From positions 1 to 51,115 of the forward strand of contig WPAE01000012.1 of the NCBI GenBank assembly GCA_009773205.1: a DNA stretch of 51,115 nucleotides. Reading direction: 5' to 3'. A program made the position numbers and the translations under genes. Source of the DNA: Ignavibacteria bacterium. GTDB taxonomy: Bacteria; Bacteroidota; Ignavibacteria; Ignavibacteriales; Melioribacteraceae. Below, one piece after another: positions 17,956 through 28,397 of the stretch (the first letter of the stretch is position 1; the number at the start of each line of letters is the position of its first letter). Under the pieces are notes generated by a model. That model did not search any database. It was given only the letters and a program-made list of their open reading frames with translations, and was not told the DNA's origin.

Positions 17956-18682
17956 AATTGTTAAAACAAGAGCAATAGTTTTGCGCAGGTTAGATTTTGG
18001 CGATACAAGCCGCATAGCTCATTTCTTTACAGAAGAATTTGGCAAACTCTCTGCGATGGTTAAAGGAGCTAAGTCCCCAAAATCTAAAACAGGTTTAGTG
18101 ATTGATCTATTAAATGTTGTAGAACTTGTTCTTTACAAAAAAGAAACCCGGGAAGTTCAGCTTGTTAGCCAAGTAGATTTATTAAAACACTTTCCAAATA
18201 TCCGAGATGATTTTGAGAAGTTCCGTTTTGCTTCAGCTGTAATTGAGTTGCTTGCAACAATGATTACTGAAAGCGAACCTCATCCAAAACTTTTTGAAGG
18301 CAGCGTAAAAATCCTTTCGCTGATTGATTCATCTAACGAGAGCCCGAAAATATTATTTGCCAAGTACTTTTTCTTTTTTCTAAAAGAGCTTGGTTATGAG
18401 TTTCAATTTGAGCGGTGCAGTGTTTGCGGCAGAGTTCTTTCTAAAGGCGAGCAGGCTTCCTATAATTTTGAAGCTGGAATGATTTGCACTGATTGCCGGG
18501 CAGATAGACTGACAAATTTTAATTTCTCAGAGGAACTTTTTGAATTAGTTTTTTGTCTAAACCAAAAAAAATGCTCTTATACTTACAAAGAGGAAAATAT
18601 AAACTCCATCATAGTTTTGTTGGAAAAATTTTTAGCTTACAATGTAGGTGAGTTCAAGGGCTTGAAATCATTAAAAATATAG
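17948..18682 (+). CDS. recO: DNA repair protein RecO
   Basis: A 244-aa RecO: an N-terminal OB fold beginning KTRAIVLRRLDFGDTSRIAHFFTEEFGKLSAMVKGAK, followed by a helical domain and a four-cysteine zinc-binding motif (CSVCG ... CTDC). RecO works with RecR and RecF to load RecA on gaps coated with single-strand binding protein. The start ATG overlaps the end of mtnA. The gene ends 17 nt before the Do-family protease, whose ATG is preceded by AAAGGAG, so readthrough into the protease gene is possible. Confidence 0.92.
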   Translation: MSEIVKTRAIVLRRLDFGDTSRIAHFFTEEFGKLSAMVKGAKSPKSKTGLVIDLLNVVELVLYKKETREVQLVSQVDLLKHFPNIRDDFEKFRFASAVIELLATMITESEPHPKLFEGSVKILSLIDSSNESPKILFAKYFFFFLKELGYEFQFERCSVCGRVLSKGEQASYNFEAGMICTDCRADRLTNFNFSEELFELVFCLNQKKCSYTYKEENINSIIVLLEKFLAYNVGEFKGLKSLKI

Positions 18683-18699
18683 AAGTAAAGGAGATAAAA

Positions 18700-20199
18700 A
18701 TGCGTAAAAAAAATTTTCTAGGTACACTAACATTGGTGTTTATCGGAATTGTTTTTGGAGCCATACTTGTTTCTGGGTTTGGATGGGTTAGACCAAGCTA
18801 TGGTGATGTTAAAATTGGGGCAGATAATCCACCTGTTCCACAACTCGATGCAGATGCAGCAGCCTTTAATAATGCTTTCGTTCATGTGGCAGAAAAAGTA
18901 ACTCCTTCAATCGTTCAAATTGAAGTAGTCTCTTCTGCAAAAAATCCTATTCCGCGAGATAGATTTCATTTTTTCTTCCCTTTTAGAGATGACGCTCCTC
19001 AAGAGCAGCAAGGCGGCGGCAGCGGAATTATTATTTCTGGAGATGGATATATAATGACTAACAATCACGTTGTAGAAAATGCGAAAAGTGTAACTGTTAC
19101 TTTGCATGATAACCGTGAGTTTGAAGCGACAGTTGTTGGTACAGATAAATCAACTGACTTAGCCGTTATTAAAATAGATGAAAAAAATTTGCCGGTTGCT
19201 TTTTTAGGCGATTCGGATAAACTAAAAGTCGGTCAATGGGTAATGGCTATTGGCAATCCGCTTTCTCTTGCTTCAACAGTTACTGCAGGAATTGTCAGTG
19301 CTATTAGCCGCGATATTAATATCAATCAAGGCGAGTTCAAGATTAACAATTTTATTCAAACCGATGCTGCTATTAATCCAGGTAACAGCGGAGGCGCTTT
19401 AGTTGATCTTAACGGCGGTGTAATTGGTGTTAATTCTGCAATTGCAACAAATGGATTCACTCAGAATTATATTGGTTATGGATTTGCTATACCAATTAAT
19501 TTGGCAAAATCTGTTGCAGCAGATTTAATTGCTAATGGCAAAGTGAATAGAGGTTACATCGGTGTTCAAATTTCTCCTTTAGATGCTCAAACTGCAAAAT
19601 CAATAGGACTTGATGAACCAAAAGGAATAATGATTCAAAGTATTGTAGAAGGAGGCGCTGCTTCTAAAGAAGATATTAAAGAAGGTGATGTTATTCTTAA
19701 AGTGGATGATAAAGAAGTAAGCCAGCCTAATGAATTACAATCTTATGTTGCTACAAAGAGAGCAGGTACAAAAGTCCGCTTAACAATTTTTAGAGACGAA
19801 AAGAAAATTGAACGTTATGTTACATTGAAATCTAATGAAGAAGATGGCAGCTCAAAAACAGTTGCAACAGCTTTGAAGAATCAAAAAGGCAAAGATGTTG
19901 ATGTACGTGAAATTAATTTTGAAAGTATAGGAATGAAGGTCAAAACACTCTCTGCCGATGAAAAGGAAGCCTACAAAGTTGATTCAGGGGTTATGATTAC
20001 AGATGTAAAACAATTTGGAAGAGCATTTAATCAAGGTTTGGGTCAAGGTTTAGTTATTGTTGCAGCTGATAGAAAAGAAGTAAGTTCAGCTTCAGATTTG
20101 CAATCAGTTATCGAAAGCAAAAAAGGGAAAGCTGTATTACTAAAAATTATAGATAAACAAGAGAACAGCCGTTTAGTTGGTCTTGATATTCCGAAATAA
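18700..20199 (+). CDS. Do/DegP-family periplasmic serine protease
   Basis: The 499-aa protein has one N-terminal membrane or signal segment (FLGTLTLVFIGIVFGAILVSGF), a trypsin-like protease domain and two PDZ domains. The catalytic triad is visible: His123 in TNNHVVENA, Asp153 in STDLAVIKI and Ser230 in NPGNSGGALVD. PDZ1 begins around RGYIGVQISPLD, and PDZ2 occupies the last 100 residues. HtrA/DegP proteases degrade or refold misfolded envelope proteins. Length matches DegP/DegQ. AAAGGAG precedes the ATG. A strong intrinsic terminator directly follows the gene, so it ends the unit that starts upstream. Confidence 0.94.
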   Translation: MRKKNFLGTLTLVFIGIVFGAILVSGFGWVRPSYGDVKIGADNPPVPQLDADAAAFNNAFVHVAEKVTPSIVQIEVVSSAKNPIPRDRFHFFFPFRDDAPQEQQGGGSGIIISGDGYIMTNNHVVENAKSVTVTLHDNREFEATVVGTDKSTDLAVIKIDEKNLPVAFLGDSDKLKVGQWVMAIGNPLSLASTVTAGIVSAISRDININQGEFKINNFIQTDAAINPGNSGGALVDLNGGVIGVNSAIATNGFTQNYIGYGFAIPINLAKSVAADLIANGKVNRGYIGVQISPLDAQTAKSIGLDEPKGIMIQSIVEGGAASKEDIKEGDVILKVDDKEVSQPNELQSYVATKRAGTKVRLTIFRDEKKIERYVTLKSNEEDGSSKTVATALKNQKGKDVDVREINFESIGMKVKTLSADEKEAYKVDSGVMITDVKQFGRAFNQGLGQGLVIVAADRKEVSSASDLQSVIESKKGKAVLLKIIDKQENSRLVGLDIPK

Positions 20200-20217
20200 A
20201 TAACTCTTAAATTCTCT

Positions 20218-20249
20218 AAAAAAGCGCTCAAAGTTTGAGCGCTTTTTTT
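20218..20249 (+). terminator. Rho-independent terminator after the Do-family protease gene
   Basis: An A-tract, then GCGCTCAAA paired with TTTGAGCGC (20224-20232 with 20234-20242), followed by seven Ts. The A-tract on the left makes it usable on the opposite strand too. It lies 18 nt after the protease stop and before aroC. Confidence 0.92.
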
Positions 20250-20280
20250 ATATTTGCACAAAACACATCAAGAAAATTAA

Positions 20281-21495
20281 ATGATAAAATTTGTTACGGC
20301 TGGTGAATCTCACGGCAAAGGATTAATTACTGTTGTTTCCGGCTTCCCATCTAATCTGCCAATTTCTGAAAGTTATATTAACAACGAATTGAGAAGAAGA
20401 CAATCCGGCTATGGACGCGGTTTACGAATGAAAATTGAAACTGATACGGCAGAACTTTTTAGCGGCGTTCGTTTTGGAAAAACAATAGGCTCCCCAATTT
20501 CTATGTTGATTAGAAACAAAGACTGGGAAAACTGGGCAGAGAAAATGTCTGTGTCCCCAATTGATAGAGAAATTGAAAAGATTACAATACCTCGCCCAGG
20601 CCATGCAGATTTGGTAGGTTCTCAAAAATATAATTATGATGACATAAGAAATTCTATAGATAGATCCAGCGCAAGAGAAACAGCCGCGCGCGTTTCTGCT
20701 GCTTCGGTTGCAAAAATGTTTTTAGAAGAACTCGGTATAAGCATTGGCAGCTTTGTAGAAAGTATTGGCGGAGTTTATCCAAAACAAAATTTTGTTGATA
20801 AACTATTCGCGTGCAAATTACCTGATAAGTTTAATGCTAAGAAAATAAATGAAGAAGTAGATAAAAGCAGTGTAAGAGTTTTTGATGAAGCGCACGAGAA
20901 GAAAATTATAAGCAAAATTAAAACGGCTAAGAAAAATGGAGATACACTCGGCGGAACTTTCTTTGTAATTGTTACTGGGGTGCCGGTTGGGCTTGGAAGT
21001 TTTATCCAGTACGATACTAGAATTGAAGCTTCGATTGCACATGCCATTATGTCAATCCAAGCTGTTAAAGGCGTTGAAGTTGGGATTGGTTTTGAAGGTG
21101 CAGAGTTGTTTGGCTCGCAAGTGCATGATGAAATAATTTTGAAGAAAGAAAAATTCTGGCGCGCTACAAACCGTGCAGGTGGAATTGAAGGAGGCATAAC
21201 CACTGGATTGCCGATTATTATTCGAGCTGCTATGAAGCCGATTTCGACGCTGATGACGCCGCTTAATTCTATTGATCTTGCCACAATGAAAAAAGTTGAA
21301 GCAAGAAGAGAGCGCAGTGATTTTGTTGCGGTACCTTCTTGCGCTGTAATAGCAGAAGGAATGGCAGCTTGGGTTGTTGCAGATTTCGTGCTGCAGAAAT
21401 TCGGCGGCGATTCCATTGAAGAAACAAAAAATAATATAAATGCTTACGTTAGAAACAATTTTCAAAACATTAAGAAGAATTTCAGAAGGAAGTAA
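20281..21495 (+). CDS. aroC: Chorismate synthase
   Basis: The 404-aa enzyme carries the family signatures near the N-terminus (TAGESHGKGLITVVSGFP, RRRQSGYGRGLRMKIETD), RPGHADLVGSQKY and RSSARETAARVSAASVAK in the middle, and NRAGGIEGGITTGLPI and RSDFVAVPSCAVIAEGMAA further on. It makes chorismate from 5-enolpyruvylshikimate-3-phosphate with reduced FMN, the last common step to aromatic amino acids, folate and quinones. It starts a new unit just after the terminator. The following MBL-hydrolase ATG directly abuts its stop codon, so the two are likely co-transcribed. No other aro gene is in the window. Confidence 0.95.
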   Translation: MIKFVTAGESHGKGLITVVSGFPSNLPISESYINNELRRRQSGYGRGLRMKIETDTAELFSGVRFGKTIGSPISMLIRNKDWENWAEKMSVSPIDREIEKITIPRPGHADLVGSQKYNYDDIRNSIDRSSARETAARVSAASVAKMFLEELGISIGSFVESIGGVYPKQNFVDKLFACKLPDKFNAKKINEEVDKSSVRVFDEAHEKKIISKIKTAKKNGDTLGGTFFVIVTGVPVGLGSFIQYDTRIEASIAHAIMSIQAVKGVEVGIGFEGAELFGSQVHDEIILKKEKFWRATNRAGGIEGGITTGLPIIIRAAMKPISTLMTPLNSIDLATMKKVEARRERSDFVAVPSCAVIAEGMAAWVVADFVLQKFGGDSIEETKNNINAYVRNNFQNIKKNFRRK

Positions 21496-22140
21496 ATGTT
21501 AAAAATTCAGCGTTTTGTTTTTAATCTTTTTCATGTAAACACGTTTCTAATTTGTGATGACGAAACAAAAGTTGCTGCAGTAATTGACCCCGGCATGTAT
21601 GAAGAAGCGGAAAAAAGTGCTTTCAAATCTTTTGTCTTGAATAATGTATTAAAACTGAACTATTGCATAAACACACATTGCCATATTGATCATGTTTTAG
21701 GCAACTCATTTGTTAAAAGAGAGTTTGGTGCGCAGCTTATGATTCCTAAAGATGATGAATTTTTGCTGGAGATGATGATTGAACAAGCCAATAAATTTGG
21801 TCTTGAAGCGGAAATATCTCCTAAACCGAATTTATTTATTAATGAAACAAGTACTCTTCAGCTTGGCAAAATAGAAGGAAAATTTATCTTTACGCCTGGA
21901 CATACGCCGGGCGAAGTTTGTCTTTATTTTGAAAAAGAAAAAGTTTTATTTGCCGGAGATGTTTTGTTTAAGGAGAGTATTGGCAGAACAGATTTGTGGG
22001 GCGGAGATTATGAAACTTTGATTAGATCTATCAAAGAGAAATTGTTAGCATTGCCAGATGATGTTAAAGTTTATCCCGGGCATGAATCTGCAACTACAAT
22101 TGGTTACGAAAAACTGCATAATCCATTTTTGGTTAATTGA
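21496..22140 (+). CDS. MBL-fold metallo-hydrolase (glyoxalase II-like)
   Basis: A 214-aa metallo-beta-lactamase-fold protein with NTHCHIDHVLGN (the H-x-H-x-D-H metal motif), FTPGHTPGEV (third His region), FAGDVLF (bridging Asp) and VYPGHES (last His). These bind two metal ions. The GRTDLWGGDYETLIRSI segment is typical of the small hydroxyacylglutathione hydrolase-like subgroup widespread in bacteria. The substrate may be a thioester, but it cannot be assigned. The gene abuts aroC upstream and precedes the ABC permease by about 50 nt. Confidence 0.9.
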   Translation: MLKIQRFVFNLFHVNTFLICDDETKVAAVIDPGMYEEAEKSAFKSFVLNNVLKLNYCINTHCHIDHVLGNSFVKREFGAQLMIPKDDEFLLEMMIEQANKFGLEAEISPKPNLFINETSTLQLGKIEGKFIFTPGHTPGEVCLYFEKEKVLFAGDVLFKESIGRTDLWGGDYETLIRSIKEKLLALPDDVKVYPGHESATTIGYEKLHNPFLVN

Positions 22141-22190
22141 TTTAGCTTTGCTCAAATAATATATTGATAGCGAATATTTTGGTTTAGAGA

Positions 22191-22928
22191 ATGAATAACT
22201 ACAAACACAAGTTGAAATTACTTTCCGCACTGCTTTTCGTTTACATCATTCTTTTCGAGTTTATTTTAGAGCATAACAAGTTTTTACCTAAGCCTTCAAT
22301 TCTTTTCGAATCGTTGTTCCAAATTTGGAAAGATTACAATTTGCTTAGCGGAATTTTGATAACCGCTGGAATAGTATATTTTTCAATTGTGGGCAGTTTT
22401 ATTTTATTGTGGCTGCTCAAAAACCCAATTATTAAGTTCTTTGCAAAGTACTCGTGCGGGATAGAGGCTTTGCAGTTGTTTAAGTCTGTTCCTGTGTTTA
22501 TGCTTATTCTTATTGTTTCTTTGTGGTTTGATGCAAGCGAATCTGCAAAATCAGTTTTTATATTTTTGATTACTTTTATTAGTCTATCAAGAGTGCTCGC
22601 TAAAGAACTTTCCAGAACCAAGAAAGAATATCTTGAAGTTGCTCAGAATCTCAACCCCGAAAAATTATACGCAGAAGTTTACTGGAAGTCGTCACTTCCA
22701 AGTCTGCTCGAACTCGCTGTTCGTTTCCAAAGAGTTCTTTGGCTAATAGTGTTAGTTTACGAATTCGTTTCTATGTCTTTTGGAATGGGGGCGATAATGA
22801 GGCTTGCTTTGCTTTATCAAGACCTTAGCGGAATAATAATTATTGGAATTATTCAAGTCTTACTAATTTGGTTAGGAACAGTTACATTACAATTTCTAAA
22901 AAAGAAAATTGCATTCTGGGAAACGTAA
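22191..22928 (+). CDS. ABC transporter permease, NitT/TauT (SsuC/ThiX-like) type
   Basis: A 245-aa membrane protein with about six hydrophobic segments. An EAA-like cytoplasmic loop lies in the second half (KEYLEVAQNLNPEKLYAEV, then SLPSLLELAVRFQRV), where the usual glycine is replaced by Asn. The PKPSILFESLFQIWKDYNLL start is typical of permeases importing nitrate, sulfonates or thiamine precursors. Its ATPase partner follows 1 nt later. No substrate-binding protein gene is present next to the pair, which is unusual for an importer, and the substrate cannot be inferred. Confidence 0.8.
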   Translation: MNNYKHKLKLLSALLFVYIILFEFILEHNKFLPKPSILFESLFQIWKDYNLLSGILITAGIVYFSIVGSFILLWLLKNPIIKFFAKYSCGIEALQLFKSVPVFMLILIVSLWFDASESAKSVFIFLITFISLSRVLAKELSRTKKEYLEVAQNLNPEKLYAEVYWKSSLPSLLELAVRFQRVLWLIVLVYEFVSMSFGMGAIMRLALLYQDLSGIIIIGIIQVLLIWLGTVTLQFLKKKIAFWET

Positions 22929-22929
22929 T

Positions 22930-23664
22930 ATGAAATTTGAAAACATTAATAAGACTTTTTCATATAAGAACGGTTTGAATGTAAAACTGCTAAACAATAT
23001 TTCGTTTGAAATTAATAGTGGGGAAATAACTTCGATACTTGCTTCTGCTGGTTCAGGTAAAACTACGCTGCTCAAAATAATATGCGGACTTGAAACTGCC
23101 GATTCACCCATAAAACAAGAGAGCAAATTTTGTTTTATTCCAAGTAAGCCATCAAGTTTTCCTTGGCTCAATGTAAAAGAAAACATTTTGTTTGCAAATG
23201 AAAATCTCGATTCTGTTTCTATAAACAGTTTGATAAAAGCTGTTGGATTGGATGGCTATGAAAATCATTATCCAAACAACAAAAGCTTGGGTTTTCGTTT
23301 TAGGATATCGCTTGCCCGCGCTCTTGCATCCAACCCAAAAGTGTTGGCACTGGATGAACCTTTCGCTTCTATGGATCAGCGTACAAAATTTGAAATTCTA
23401 CAGTTAATTGTTGATCTAAATAAGCTGCAGAAAACTACATTTTTATTTGCAACTTCTAATTTATGCGAAGCCTTGCTCGTTTCTCATACTACTTTTTTGA
23501 TGAAAAAAGAAAGCACTGGAGTTTTACTATCGCGAAAAACTGAATATCAAAGTGATAATGTTTTTGAAAGAGTTAGATCAGATAACTACTCAAAATATTT
23601 GGCAGACGAAGAGAACCTTGCAAAAGGTTTCGCAACACAACAATCATTCACAATCTCACTATAG
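22930..23664 (+). CDS. ABC transporter ATP-binding protein with degenerate motifs
   Basis: The 244-aa protein has a Walker A (ASAGSGKTT) and Walker B ([12 protein letters not shown]) of the NitT/TauT ATPase type, but other motifs are eroded. The Q-loop position reads [11 protein letters not shown], the signature LSGGQ-like region reads [14 protein letters not shown], and the H-loop reads [10 protein letters not shown], where a Thr-His-Asp would be expected. ATP binding looks intact while hydrolysis may be weak. I chose ATG 22930, preceded by GGGAA; a TTG at 22909 would add seven residues. It follows the permease and lies directly before the carboxylase gene, whose ATG is 1 nt after its stop. 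Confidence 0.8.
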   Translation: MKFENINKTFSYKNGLNVKLLNNISFEINSGEITSILASAGSGKTTLLKIICGLETADSPIKQESKFCFIPSKPSSFPWLNVKENILFANENLDSVSINSLIKAVGLDGYENHYPNNKSLGFRFRISLARALASNPKVLALDEPFASMDQRTKFEILQLIVDLNKLQKTTFLFATSNLCEALLVSHTTFLMKKESTGVLLSRKTEYQSDNVFERVRSDNYSKYLADEENLAKGFATQQSFTISL

Positions 23665-23665
23665 A

Positions 23666-25210
23666 ATGAAAACCAAGATCGAAAAACTTGAAAAGCTTCG
23701 TGAAGCATCAAAAAGAGGCGGCGGCGAAGATAAAATTCGTATTCAGCATGAAAAAGGGAAACTTACTGCCCGCGAAAGAATTCAGCTTTTAGTAGATGAA
23801 GGCAGCTTTTCTGAAATTGATATGTTTGTGAAACATAGATGTAGTGATTTTGGTTTGGAAAGGCAAAAATTTTCTGGCGATGGAGTTGTTACAGGCTTTG
23901 CCAAAATTAACGGAAGACAAATAGCATTATTTAGCCAAGACTTTACTGTATTTGGCGGTTCTCTTTCCGAAACCAATGCCGAAAAAATTTGCAAGATTAT
24001 GGATATGGCGCTTAAACTTGGCATTCCAATTATTGGATTAAATGATTCTGGCGGTGCAAGAATTCAAGAAGGTGTAAACAGTTTAGGAGGCTATGCTGAA
24101 ATTTTTCTTCGTAACACTCTTGCCTCCGGTGTAGTGCCGCAAATTTCTGCAATACTTGGACCTTGTGCTGGCGGTGCTGTTTATTCACCGGCTATTACCG
24201 ATTTTGTTTTTATGGCTAATCATACGAGCCACATGTTTGTTACTGGGCCAAATGTTGTAAAAACAGTAACTCACGAAGATGTTAGTTTTGAAGATTTAGG
24301 CGGCGCCGAAACTCACGCAACAAAAAGCGGTGTAGCTCATTTTGCCTTTGATAGTGAAATCGAAATACTTGAAAACATTAGAAAACTTATTGGCTTTTTG
24401 CCGCTAAATTGGAAAGATACTTGTCCAGAAGCAAAGTTCGATTTTTCATCTCCATTGATAAATGAAAAACTTGACTGCATTATACCGGATAATCCTAACA
24501 AACCATATAACATGCACGATATAATCCAACTTCTTATAGATGATGGAAACTTTTTAGAAGTTCAGCCTAATTATGCTCAGAACATTATTGTTGGCTTTGG
24601 AAGAGTAGGCGGAGTTTCAGTAGGCATTGTAGCTAATCAACCATCGGTCTTGGCCGGAGTTTTAGATATTAATGCTTCGGTAAAAGGTGCAAGATTTGTC
24701 CGTTTCTGTGATGCGTTCAATATTCCTTTGTTAGTTCTCGAAGATGTTCCTGGTTTCTTGCCCGGAACTGAGCAAGAATGGAATGGAATTATTAGGCACG
24801 GTGCTAAATTGCTTTTTGCTTTCTGTGAAGCAACGGTTCCAAAAGTAACTGTAATTGTTCGTAAAGCATACGGCGGCGCTTACGATGTAATGAACTCTAA
24901 ACACATACGCGGAGATTTTAATTATGCATGGCCAAGCGCAGAAATTGCTGTTATGGGACCTAAAGGAGCAGTAGAGATAATCTTTAAGAAAGAGATTGCA
25001 GGCGCTGCCGATAAAGAAGCAAAAGCTGCAGATGTTCTAAGTGATTACATCGAAAAATTTACTAATCCTTACATTGCCGCCGAACGTGGTTTTATTGATG
25101 AGGTGATAATTCCAAGAGAAACACGCTTAAAAATTGTTCAAGCATTTCAGCTGTTAAAAACTAAAGTAGATTCCAATCCTAAAAAGAAACATTGCAACAT
25201 TCCTTTATAG
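23666..25210 (+). CDS. Acyl-CoA carboxylase, carboxyltransferase subunit (PccB/MmdA-like)
   Basis: The 514-aa protein has the crotonase-like carboxyltransferase fold in two halves. [24 protein letters not shown] and [19 protein letters not shown] mark the acyl-CoA half, and [27 protein letters not shown] with [14 protein letters not shown] the carboxybiotin half. It transfers CO2 between biotin and propionyl- or a similar acyl-CoA; as a decarboxylase subunit the reverse is possible. The first family residues are [21 protein letters not shown], so the ATG at 23666 is the start; the upstream open frame overlapping the ATPase gene is not part of it. No biotin carboxylase or biotin carrier gene is in the window. 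Confidence 0.93.
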   Translation: MKTKIEKLEKLREASKRGGGEDKIRIQHEKGKLTARERIQLLVDEGSFSEIDMFVKHRCSDFGLERQKFSGDGVVTGFAKINGRQIALFSQDFTVFGGSLSETNAEKICKIMDMALKLGIPIIGLNDSGGARIQEGVNSLGGYAEIFLRNTLASGVVPQISAILGPCAGGAVYSPAITDFVFMANHTSHMFVTGPNVVKTVTHEDVSFEDLGGAETHATKSGVAHFAFDSEIEILENIRKLIGFLPLNWKDTCPEAKFDFSSPLINEKLDCIIPDNPNKPYNMHDIIQLLIDDGNFLEVQPNYAQNIIVGFGRVGGVSVGIVANQPSVLAGVLDINASVKGARFVRFCDAFNIPLLVLEDVPGFLPGTEQEWNGIIRHGAKLLFAFCEATVPKVTVIVRKAYGGAYDVMNSKHIRGDFNYAWPSAEIAVMGPKGAVEIIFKKEIAGAADKEAKAADVLSDYIEKFTNPYIAAERGFIDEVIIPRETRLKIVQAFQLLKTKVDSNPKKKHCNIPL

Positions 25211-25320
25211 TCTAAGTTATTGTTTTTTCTAACTAAATTATGTGAGTAGTAATAAGTAACTTGACATTATTTTCTCACTGGTTTAAATTGCAACACAAAA
25301 TCAAACTCTCGGAGTCGTGT

Positions 25321-28209
25321 GTGAAGAAACTACTCATCTTCCCGATGATTGTGGTTAGTGTGTTTATTTTTACTGCCTGCTCATCGTTTAAATCGTCAAA
25401 TAACAAATCCCAAAATTATTCTCAAGTATATATCCCAGATTCAGTAAGATCGGTTGAAAGCAAATCGATTGTAAACCAGATGATGGAAAGCGCGCGCCGC
25501 GATTACGTGAACGCTCTTTACCAGGATAAACTTGGCTTTAAGACAGAAGCAATAAACTATTATGAATCTGCTTTATCTACAATTAATAAACTTAGTTACT
25601 ATCCAGAAATTGAAGAGAATGAAGCCTTTGATGAGTTGGAAGGTTCGATTGTAGAGGATTATCAAAAATTAGTTGACAGCTTTGAAGAGATTCCTGAAGA
25701 TGTTTCTTTTAGCGCATTAAAAGAATGGATGGACAATAGAATTAACCTTTCTGAGGCAGTTACTGATGTAGATGATTCAACTGCGCTTGCCGAACCTACA
25801 ATCGAGGAAAAAGGAACTATTGTTAGAGTAGGAGATTTTCCCTTAGAAGTTAACAGTCATGTTGAGCAATGGATTGAATACTTTACTGGCAGAGGGAGAA
25901 AACATATGGAAGTTTGGCTTTCTAGATCAGGTAAATATTTCCCTATGATGGCTCAAATTTTTCAAGAGGAAAAAGTACCACAGCAGTTAATTTTCTTAAG
26001 CATGGTTGAAAGCGGATTGAACCCATTTGCACGTTCTTGGGCAAGGGCAGTAGGTTTGTGGCAGTTTATTAAAGGAACTGGGCTGCTTTACGATCTAAAA
26101 GTCAATTTTCATATAGACGAAAGAAGGGATCCGGAAAAAGCTACAAGGGCAGCGGCACGCCACTTAAAAGACTTATACATGTCTCTTGGCGATTGGAATT
26201 TAGCCTTAGCTGCTTATAACAGTGGCGAAGGAAGAGTTAGAAAAGCAGCAAGAAGAGCTGGTGTTAGTGTTTCAACACCAAAGGAAATGAGAAATTATTT
26301 TGATGACGAATCTATGAAAAGTTTTTGGGCACTAAGAAAATTTTTACCCAAAGAAACCAGAAATTATGTACCGCAATATATTGCTGTTACGCTAATTGCT
26401 AGCCAGCCGGATAAATTTGGATTTACAGATATTCAATATCAAAGACCTTATGATTTTGCAACTTATTCAATTAAAGAGGCTTATGATTTAAACTTATTGG
26501 CAAAGTGTGCAGGCATTAGTTTAGAACTACTAAAAGAGTTGAATCCAGAATTAACACAAAATGCAACTCCGCCAGATTTTGATGGAGGCTATCCATTAAA
26601 GATACCTGCTAAAACATTAGAGGCATTTGCAGAAAATGTTAAGAATATTCCTAATGATGCTAAAGTTCAGTTTCTATCACACACAGTTAAGGCAGGGGAA
26701 AAATTATCTCAGATAGCCAAAAAATATGATGTAAGTATATCTCAGTTAGCAGAAGTGAATAATGTTTCTACACGCAAAAAATTACCAACTGGCAAAGAAT
26801 TAAAAATTCCAACAACTAAGGTTAATGATTTTGATTTTGTAGTTAATACAGATGAACTGCCTGCTGTAGAAGAAGATTTTAGATCATTAGGGAGTAAACC
26901 ATCTTATACTTTGCATCTAACAGATGCTTCCACTGCCGAACAGTTTGCTAACCTTTACCAAGATAATTTCAACTCTACAGGCGATACAATTGTTTACATT
27001 GTGCCTGATGGGAAGACAGCTATAAAATATGCAGTTAAGAGCAAAGATAACTTAGTTAATATTTCGGATTTGTTTGGTGTAAGAATTGCGGATATAAGAA
27101 ACTGGAATAATTTACCTTATACTTCCCGTGCAAGAGTTGGGCAGGAGCTAACTATATATGTTCCAAGTGATAAAATTGAATATTATTCATCTATCAATAC
27201 GATGACAGAAAGCGAAAAGGGAAGTTTGTTGTTTGGCAGTTCGGGCGATTCTTCAGTTGAACACAGAGTAAAATCGGGCGAATCGCTTTCAAGTATTGCA
27301 TCAAAGTATGGTGTTACCGTTTCGCAGTTAAAAGAATGGAACAGTTTAAGAAGCAACAGCATTCAACGCGGGAAAAAATTAGTTGTCTATAACAGCAGCA
27401 GCACGAAATCAAAACAAATTGCTTCTAATACTAATGGTAAAACAACTAACTACAAAGTTAAAGGCGGTGATTCGCTTGGCAAAATTGCAGAAAAATTTGG
27501 AATAACAGTCAGTCAGTTGAGAAAGTGGAATAATTTAGAATCTACTAAAATTAACAAAGGGCAGGTTTTAGCTATTCACGGTAAAGGTAATGTTAGTTCT
27601 ATTGGAGATAACAGTCCGCGCAGAGATAATACTACAACACGATATACAATTAAACCTGGCGATACTATTGGAGAAATTGCAGAAAATTTCGATGTATCAA
27701 TAAGCGATATAAAATCTTGGAACGGTTTGACCTCCAATAAATTAATTGCTGGCAAATCGTTAATGATATATTCTGAAAACACTTCTTCAAAAGAAACTAC
27801 AGAAAAACCAAATTCTGACAAAAAGAAATCTGAAAACACTAATGGTGAACAAGGTGCATCTTTAGAACCAGAGACAAATAGTAAAGCTACTCTTTATAAA
27901 GTTAAGCAAGGTGAAAGTCTTGACGCTATAGCAAAGAAGTACAAAGTTTCTGTTGATGAATTAAAAACTTGGAACAATCTGAATAGTAACAAAATTTTAG
28001 AAGGGCAGGCATTGCTAGTTTACACATCATCAAAAGCAGGTACAAAATCTAATAATAACAGCGGCTTTACAATTCACGCGGTTAGAGAAGGTGAAAACCT
28101 TTGGACAATTGCTAAAAATAACAAAGTAACAGTTGCTGATATTATGGCTTGGAATAACTTAAACGATGAAAAAGTAAAAGCCGGTCAGAAAATAAAAATT
28201 CAAAACTAA
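25321..28209 (+). CDS. MltD-like lytic transglycosylase lipoprotein with seven LysM repeats
   Basis: A 962-aa lipoprotein: [19 protein letters not shown] is a signal with a lipobox ending at Cys. An SLT domain follows, with the catalytic Glu230 in [13 protein letters not shown], then [12 protein letters not shown] and [14 protein letters not shown]. It cleaves peptidoglycan glycan strands to 1,6-anhydro products. Seven LysM modules then bind peptidoglycan, at about residues 453-498, 568-617, 646-690, 709-755, 773-817, 856-901 and 916-962. E. coli MltD has far fewer. The start is GTG 25321 with GGAG six bases upstream; the open frame back to 25261 would spoil the signal peptide. It lies upstream of the TPP riboswitch but is not controlled by it. 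Confidence 0.93.
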   Translation: MKKLLIFPMIVVSVFIFTACSSFKSSNNKSQNYSQVYIPDSVRSVESKSIVNQMMESARRDYVNALYQDKLGFKTEAINYYESALSTINKLSYYPEIEENEAFDELEGSIVEDYQKLVDSFEEIPEDVSFSALKEWMDNRINLSEAVTDVDDSTALAEPTIEEKGTIVRVGDFPLEVNSHVEQWIEYFTGRGRKHMEVWLSRSGKYFPMMAQIFQEEKVPQQLIFLSMVESGLNPFARSWARAVGLWQFIKGTGLLYDLKVNFHIDERRDPEKATRAAARHLKDLYMSLGDWNLALAAYNSGEGRVRKAARRAGVSVSTPKEMRNYFDDESMKSFWALRKFLPKETRNYVPQYIAVTLIASQPDKFGFTDIQYQRPYDFATYSIKEAYDLNLLAKCAGISLELLKELNPELTQNATPPDFDGGYPLKIPAKTLEAFAENVKNIPNDAKVQFLSHTVKAGEKLSQIAKKYDVSISQLAEVNNVSTRKKLPTGKELKIPTTKVNDFDFVVNTDELPAVEEDFRSLGSKPSYTLHLTDASTAEQFANLYQDNFNSTGDTIVYIVPDGKTAIKYAVKSKDNLVNISDLFGVRIADIRNWNNLPYTSRARVGQELTIYVPSDKIEYYSSINTMTESEKGSLLFGSSGDSSVEHRVKSGESLSSIASKYGVTVSQLKEWNSLRSNSIQRGKKLVVYNSSSTKSKQIASNTNGKTTNYKVKGGDSLGKIAEKFGITVSQLRKWNNLESTKINKGQVLAIHGKGNVSSIGDNSPRRDNTTTRYTIKPGDTIGEIAENFDVSISDIKSWNGLTSNKLIAGKSLMIYSENTSSKETTEKPNSDKKKSENTNGEQGASLEPETNSKATLYKVKQGESLDAIAKKYKVSVDELKTWNNLNSNKILEGQALLVYTSSKAGTKSNNNSGFTIHAVREGENLWTIAKNNKVTVADIMAWNNLNDEKVKAGQKIKIQN

Positions 28210-28232
28210 CTGTTCATTACATAATTTCGAAA

Positions 28233-28323
28233 GCTGTTAGGGGTGCCCTCAATTATTCCTGAGGCGCTGAGAACACACCCTTGAACCTGAACTGGGTAAT
28301 ACCAGCGTAGGAAAACGTGCAGA
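28233..28323 (+). promoter_or_regulatory. TPP riboswitch (THI element)
   Basis: The conserved aptamer core is plain: GGGGTGCCC (28240-28248), GCTGAGA, ACCCTTGAACCTGAACTGGG and TAATACCAGCGTAGGAAAA. These match the thi-box consensus in order and spacing, including CTGAGA and the CTGGGTAATACCAGCGTAGG segment. TPP binding should reduce expression of the genes downstream: TonB-dependent receptor, thiamine pyrophosphokinase and symporter. The helix P1 partners are not fully clear to me by eye. Confidence 0.96.
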
Positions 28324-28335
28324 ATAATTAAGTAT

Positions 28336-28383
28336 GCCGTTTTCACTGCCGTTGTTTGGCAAGTTCGAACGGCTTTCTCATTT
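28336..28383 (+). terminator. Likely expression platform of the TPP riboswitch
   Basis: Two alternative stems are possible. GCCGTT at 28336-28341 or the second GCCGTT at 28348-28353 can pair with AACGGC at 28368-28373, which is followed by TTTCTCATTTT. A small TGCC...GGCA hairpin (28347-28350 with 28358-28361) competes. This looks like a TPP-switched weak terminator, though sequestration of the AAAGGAG at 28385-28391 cannot be excluded. Confidence 0.5.
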
Positions 28384-28397
28384 TAAAGGAGAAAAAC

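Noticed and set aside
20775-21416. A 213-codon open frame on the minus strand inside aroC
   Set aside because: It lies fully opposite the well-supported chorismate synthase gene, is rich in Ser/Pro/Ile and shows no family motif; it is a shadow frame.
23552-23665. Upstream extension of the carboxyltransferase frame
   Set aside because: It overlaps the ATPase gene in another frame and has no carboxylase homology; family sequence starts at ATG 23666.
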